Part shown: positions 4,901-7,745 of the stretch, in pieces
Numbering within the stretch: position 1 is the stretch's first letter
Layout: each line of letters starts with the position of its first letter
Assembly (NCBI GenBank): GCA_030668545.1
Contig: DAOUTT010000090.1
Location: 1 to 7,745, forward strand
Source: Anaerolineales bacterium
GTDB taxonomy: Bacteria; Chloroflexota; Anaerolineae; Anaerolineales; E44-bin32
DNA: 7,745 nt
Direction of reading: 5' to 3'
The notes under the pieces: generated by a model
What the model was told of the DNA's origin: nothing
The model's database searches: none
What the model saw: the letters and a program-made list of their open reading frames with translations, nothing else
Position numbers and translations under genes: made by a program

Positions 4901-5047
4901 ATCAAATAAACTGATTTGTGGAAAATAGGGGTAGAGTCGAAATAATGGATACACTAATTTCAGGCTCGAAATGGAGGAATGGTTTCTACAAGTCGTCAAG
5001 TTCACCAGGCGGGAATGATAAAAGATGCAGTGGGGCGGAGTGAGGAG

Positions 5048-5053
5048 TATAAT
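5048..5053 (+). promoter_or_regulatory. -10 box candidate for the M29 aminopeptidase
   Basis: A perfect TATAAT lies 41 bp before the GTG start, implying a leader of about 35 nt that contains GGAG (5083-5086). The hexamer 17 bp upstream (ATGCAG) is a poor -35, so the call rests on the -10 and its position alone. Confidence 0.4.
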
Positions 5054-5094
5054 CGCAGGCCGAACGATAAGAATCTGAATACGGAGAAAATATT

Positions 5095-6219
5095 GTGGAT
5101 CCAAGAGTAGAACGCATGGCACGAGTACTGGTTGAATATTCTAACGAGATCCGACCAGGCGATCGAGTATTAATTGAGGCGGAACCAGCCGCAGAGCCGT
5201 TGGTGCGGGCCTGCTTCCAGGAAATTCTGAAAGCAGGTGGGCATCCGCATTTGTCCATCTCGCTCGCGGGTCAAGCGACGCTCACGGGTCTTGACGATAT
5301 CTTTCTGCAGTATGCGAATGACGATCAACTCGACTATCCCGCCACATTCTATGACCTTGTGTATGAGAACTTCGAATCGCGCATACGCATTCACTCTTTG
5401 AGCAACACCAGGTTACTTACAGGAGTGGACAAAGCACGGCTTGCGCGTCGTGGGAAAGCGATACAGAGTGTTCTCGAGAACCAGTTTACCCGCGGTCAGA
5501 CTCGTGAGTTTCGCTGGATGACAACGCTATTCCCCACACAGGCTTATGCCCAGGACGCAGAGATGAGCCTGGAGGAGTTCGAAAATTTCGTCTATCGAAC
5601 CTGCCATGTCGATGACCCGGCGAGTGATCCGATCAAATACTGGCAAAGTGTTAAGGAAGAGCAAAGCACGATTGTTGAAGCGCTCAATGGACATGAGCAG
5701 ATCGAGGTGCGCGGACCGAATTGTGATTTAAAGCTCTCGATCAAAGGTCGAAAATTCCTCAATGCCTGCGGTGACAACAACATGCCCGACGGGGAGGTTT
5801 TCACAGGCCCGGTTGAAGATTCGGTCGAAGGTCGTGTGCGCTTTTCCTATCCATCAGTTTTAGGTGGGAACGAGGTCGAGGGCGTCGAATTAGTCTTCAA
5901 AGAGGGTAAGGTTGTAGAAGCACACGCCGAAAAGAATCAACAATTTCTCGATAGTATGCTTGAGACTGACGAAGGCGCCAGGTACCTGGGTGAATTCGCC
6001 GTCGGATTGAATTACGGCGTGGACCGGATCACGAAGAACATTCTTTTCGATGAGAAGATCGGTGGGTCGATTCATATGGCGCTCGGTGCCGGTTATCCAG
6101 AGACAGGCAGCGTGAACAAGTCCGCAATCCACTGGGATATGATCACGGACATGCGAGATGGGGGCGAGATACTTGTCGATGGCGAGCTGTTCTATAAGGA
6201 TGGCCGTTTCGTTTTCTAG
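5095..6219 (+). CDS. M29-family metallo-aminopeptidase (thermophilic aminopeptidase/AmpS type)
   Basis: 374 residues, somewhat shorter than the roughly 400-residue Thermus, Staphylococcus and Bacillus enzymes. It removes N-terminal residues from peptides in the cytoplasm using a two-metal centre. The expected ligands are present in order: Glu234 (MPDGEVFTGPVEDS), Glu300 (YLGEFAVGLN), His327 (GGSIHMALG), and His346 and Asp348 (SAIHWDMI). The N-terminal domain opens DPRVERMARVLVEYS and contains the family phrase PGDRVLIEAEP. There is no signal peptide. The start is GTG at 5095, supported by GGAG 8 bp upstream (5083-5086). It is divergent from the lipoprotein gene. The cytochrome follows after 45 bp on the same strand with no visible terminator, so co-transcription is plausible. 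Confidence 0.95.
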   Translation: MDPRVERMARVLVEYSNEIRPGDRVLIEAEPAAEPLVRACFQEILKAGGHPHLSISLAGQATLTGLDDIFLQYANDDQLDYPATFYDLVYENFESRIRIHSLSNTRLLTGVDKARLARRGKAIQSVLENQFTRGQTREFRWMTTLFPTQAYAQDAEMSLEEFENFVYRTCHVDDPASDPIKYWQSVKEEQSTIVEALNGHEQIEVRGPNCDLKLSIKGRKFLNACGDNNMPDGEVFTGPVEDSVEGRVRFSYPSVLGGNEVEGVELVFKEGKVVEAHAEKNQQFLDSMLETDEGARYLGEFAVGLNYGVDRITKNILFDEKIGGSIHMALGAGYPETGSVNKSAIHWDMITDMRDGGEILVDGELFYKDGRFVF

Positions 6220-6264
6220 TCTTCTCTTGAATGATTAGATTATGAGCAGAGAGTGAGTCGTAAG

Positions 6265-7745
6265 ATGAAGAAAGTATTGATTCTGCTGATATTAACTTTG
6301 ATTCTTGCCGGGTGTGGCGCGGGTGCGACGGAGACGGAACCACCTCCCCCGCCGACAAATCTATCTCAACCGACGAGAACACCTCCCCCTACGGCCACAT
6401 CGATTGTGACGCCGACGGTCGAAGTAGATGTCGATGGAGCACGAAGCGGCGATCCGCTGGCGATGGAAGTCGGAGAGCTTTTCTCGACATCAGGCTCCTG
6501 CGCTGTCTGCCATACGAATCTAACCGACGACACCGGCGCTGACGTCTCGATCGATAGTTCTTGGCGGGCGACAATGATGGCGAATGCGGCGCGTGATCCG
6601 TACTGGCAGGCGTCAGTGCGCTCGGAGGTGATGGATCTTCCCGAACTATCCGAAGTGATACAGGATAAGTGCTCGACCTGCCACATGCCAATGGCACACA
6701 CGACTGCGGCGAGCGTGGGGGAGACAGGTGTCATGTTCGGCGACGATGGTTTCCTTAATCCGGAGAACGACTTGTATGCCTTGGCGATGGACGGGGTCTC
6801 ATGCAGCGTATGCCATCAGATTCGCGAGGAAGGACTGGGGACCGAGGCGACGTTCAGCGGTGGGTTCAACATCGACACTGAACTCAGATCCCCGGACAGG
6901 GTGATATTCGGACCCTTCAAGACTGCGGACAGCTTAGCGAGTATCATGCAATCCTCCTCCGGCTACCGGCCAATCCAGGGTTTACAATTATCTCGATCAG
7001 CCCTCTGTGCTAGCTGCCACACACTTTATACACCCTATGTTGATGCCTCAGGGGAAATAGCCGGCGAGTTCCCCGAACAGGTCCCCTTCTTTGAGTGGTA
7101 CTACAGCGGCTATCGTCGCACCCAAACATGTCAGGACTGCCATATGCCCGAGGCGGATGGCGGCGCCAAGATCTCGTCGATGAGCTCCACCTTGCGGAGC
7201 CCCTTCGCGGTGCACAGCTTTGTCGGAGGAAATGCGTATATGCTGGGGGTTCTGGACGAGTTAGGCGACGAAATGGGCGTGACCGCCTCGAGCGAGAACT
7301 TTGACGCTGCGATCGAGCGCACTTTGAACCAACTTCAGAATAATTCCGCGACGGTGGAATTCGAGGATGTGAGCCTATCTGGAACACGCATCCTCGCCGA
7401 TGTCGTTGTCAGCAACCTGGCCGGGCATAAGTTCCCCACCGGCTACCCTTCCCGGCGTGCATGGCTCCATTTCACCGTTCTGGATGGCAGCGGACAAACG
7501 GTTTTTGAATCGGGCGGCTTTAATGAGGATGGCTCGATTGTTGGCAACGACAACGACGCCGACCCTACACAATGGGAGCAGCATTATCTGGCGATCGTTG
7601 AGCCGAATCAGGTGCAGATCTACGAAACGATCTTGCAGGATAGCGAGGGGGATATCACGACCGCACTCCTGCATGCTGCGGGTTATCGCAAGGATAACCG
7701 CCTTCTCCCAGATGGCTTTGAGAAGAAGTCACCCTATGAGGACAT
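6265..7745 (+). CDS. Multiheme cytochrome c lipoprotein (partial, at least five hemes)
   Basis: Open to the right edge, with 493 codons visible. A short signal peptide rich in Leu and Ile ends in the lipobox LAGC (Cys17), so the protein is lipid-anchored on the outer membrane face. A Pro/Thr-rich linker spans about 21-62. Five CXXCH heme c sites follow: Cys79 (CAVCH), Cys136 (CSTCH), Cys180 (CSVCH), Cys248 (CASCH) and Cys289 (CQDCH). Candidate second axial or distal histidines include His144 (CHMPMAH), His317 (VHSFVGGNAY) and His388. The conserved GHKFPTGYPSRRAW (387-400) opens a beta-rich domain seen in cytochrome c554-like multiheme proteins. The role is electron transfer or a redox enzyme; the substrate cannot be told. 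The start is the ATG at 6265. An in-frame GTG at 6253 would give a more normal signal peptide length. Ribosome sites are weak for both. Heme attachment needs export and a cytochrome c maturation system, not seen here. Confidence 0.93.
   Translation, partial: MKKVLILLILTLILAGCGAGATETEPPPPPTNLSQPTRTPPPTATSIVTPTVEVDVDGARSGDPLAMEVGELFSTSGSCAVCHTNLTDDTGADVSIDSSWRATMMANAARDPYWQASVRSEVMDLPELSEVIQDKCSTCHMPMAHTTAASVGETGVMFGDDGFLNPENDLYALAMDGVSCSVCHQIREEGLGTEATFSGGFNIDTELRSPDRVIFGPFKTADSLASIMQSSSGYRPIQGLQLSRSALCASCHTLYTPYVDASGEIAGEFPEQVPFFEWYYSGYRRTQTCQDCHMPEADGGAKISSMSSTLRSPFAVHSFVGGNAYMLGVLDELGDEMGVTASSENFDAAIERTLNQLQNNSATVEFEDVSLSGTRILADVVVSNLAGHKFPTGYPSRRAWLHFTVLDGSGQTVFESGGFNEDGSIVGNDNDADPTQWEQHYLAIVEPNQVQIYETILQDSEGDITTALLHAAGYRKDNRLLPDGFEKKSPYED

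Noticed and set aside
6366..6734. Minus-strand open frame of 122 codons opposite the cytochrome
   Set aside because: It is antisense to the CXXCH-containing coding frame and shows no domain; the plus-strand frame continues for nearly 500 codons.
1..7745. CRISPR array, tRNA, rRNA or insertion sequence
   Set aside because: I found no regularly spaced repeats, no cloverleaf with a CCA-type end, no rRNA-like stretch and no transposase or terminal inverted repeats.

Overview
The window most resembles a chromosomal segment of a Chloroflexota (Anaerolineae-like) bacterium. This is an inference from three features. Two lipoproteins carry Pro/Thr-rich linkers directly after the lipobox. A DRG-like GTPase with a TGS domain is present. 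A multiheme cytochrome c lipoprotein sits beside an M29 aminopeptidase. No rRNA or tRNA fixes the taxonomy. Base composition is moderate, with a visibly AT-richer stretch from about 2090 to 2960.

Layout. On the minus strand, msrA (228-815) is followed by the 5' part of an ArsC-type arsenate reductase that runs off the left edge (1-149). A minus-strand TfoX N-terminal-domain protein (958-1287) is divergent from a plus-strand ArsR-family regulator (1493-1843). Their 205-bp shared region holds a perfect TGTGA-N6-TCACA CRP/FNR-type palindrome, a TATAAT box for the tfoX-like gene, and GGATA/TATCC half-sites just upstream of arsR. The 3' end of arsR runs into a truncated ECF sigma factor fragment (1815-2060, minus). 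A mostly empty AT-rich stretch follows (2061-2342), with one small doubtful ORF. Next comes a toxin-first RelE/ParE plus Phd/YefM module on the minus strand (2343-2878), with a near-consensus promoter whose -10 box lies inside an inverted repeat. The minus strand continues with a DRG-like TGS GTPase (3000-3989) and a predicted lipoprotein (4077-4865). The plus strand then carries an M29 aminopeptidase (5095-6219) and the 5' two-thirds or so of a pentaheme or larger cytochrome c lipoprotein (6265 to the right edge). That last ORF is open at its 3' end.

How the parts fit. msrA and arsC are plausibly one stress/redox transcription unit: MsrA repairs oxidised methionine, and ArsC reduces arsenate, both typically using thioredoxin-class reductants. 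The TA module is a self-contained, probably autoregulated unit inside an AT-rich accessory patch that also holds the broken sigma gene. The lipoprotein and cytochrome are exported to the outer face of the membrane; the aminopeptidase and GTPase are cytoplasmic. I see no CRISPR array, intact transposase, tRNA or rRNA, and no clearly new multi-gene system. The most interesting signals are regulatory: the CRP-like site and its spacing, the TA operator, and a possible leaderless lipoprotein promoter. The G3 motif of the GTPase is also unusual.
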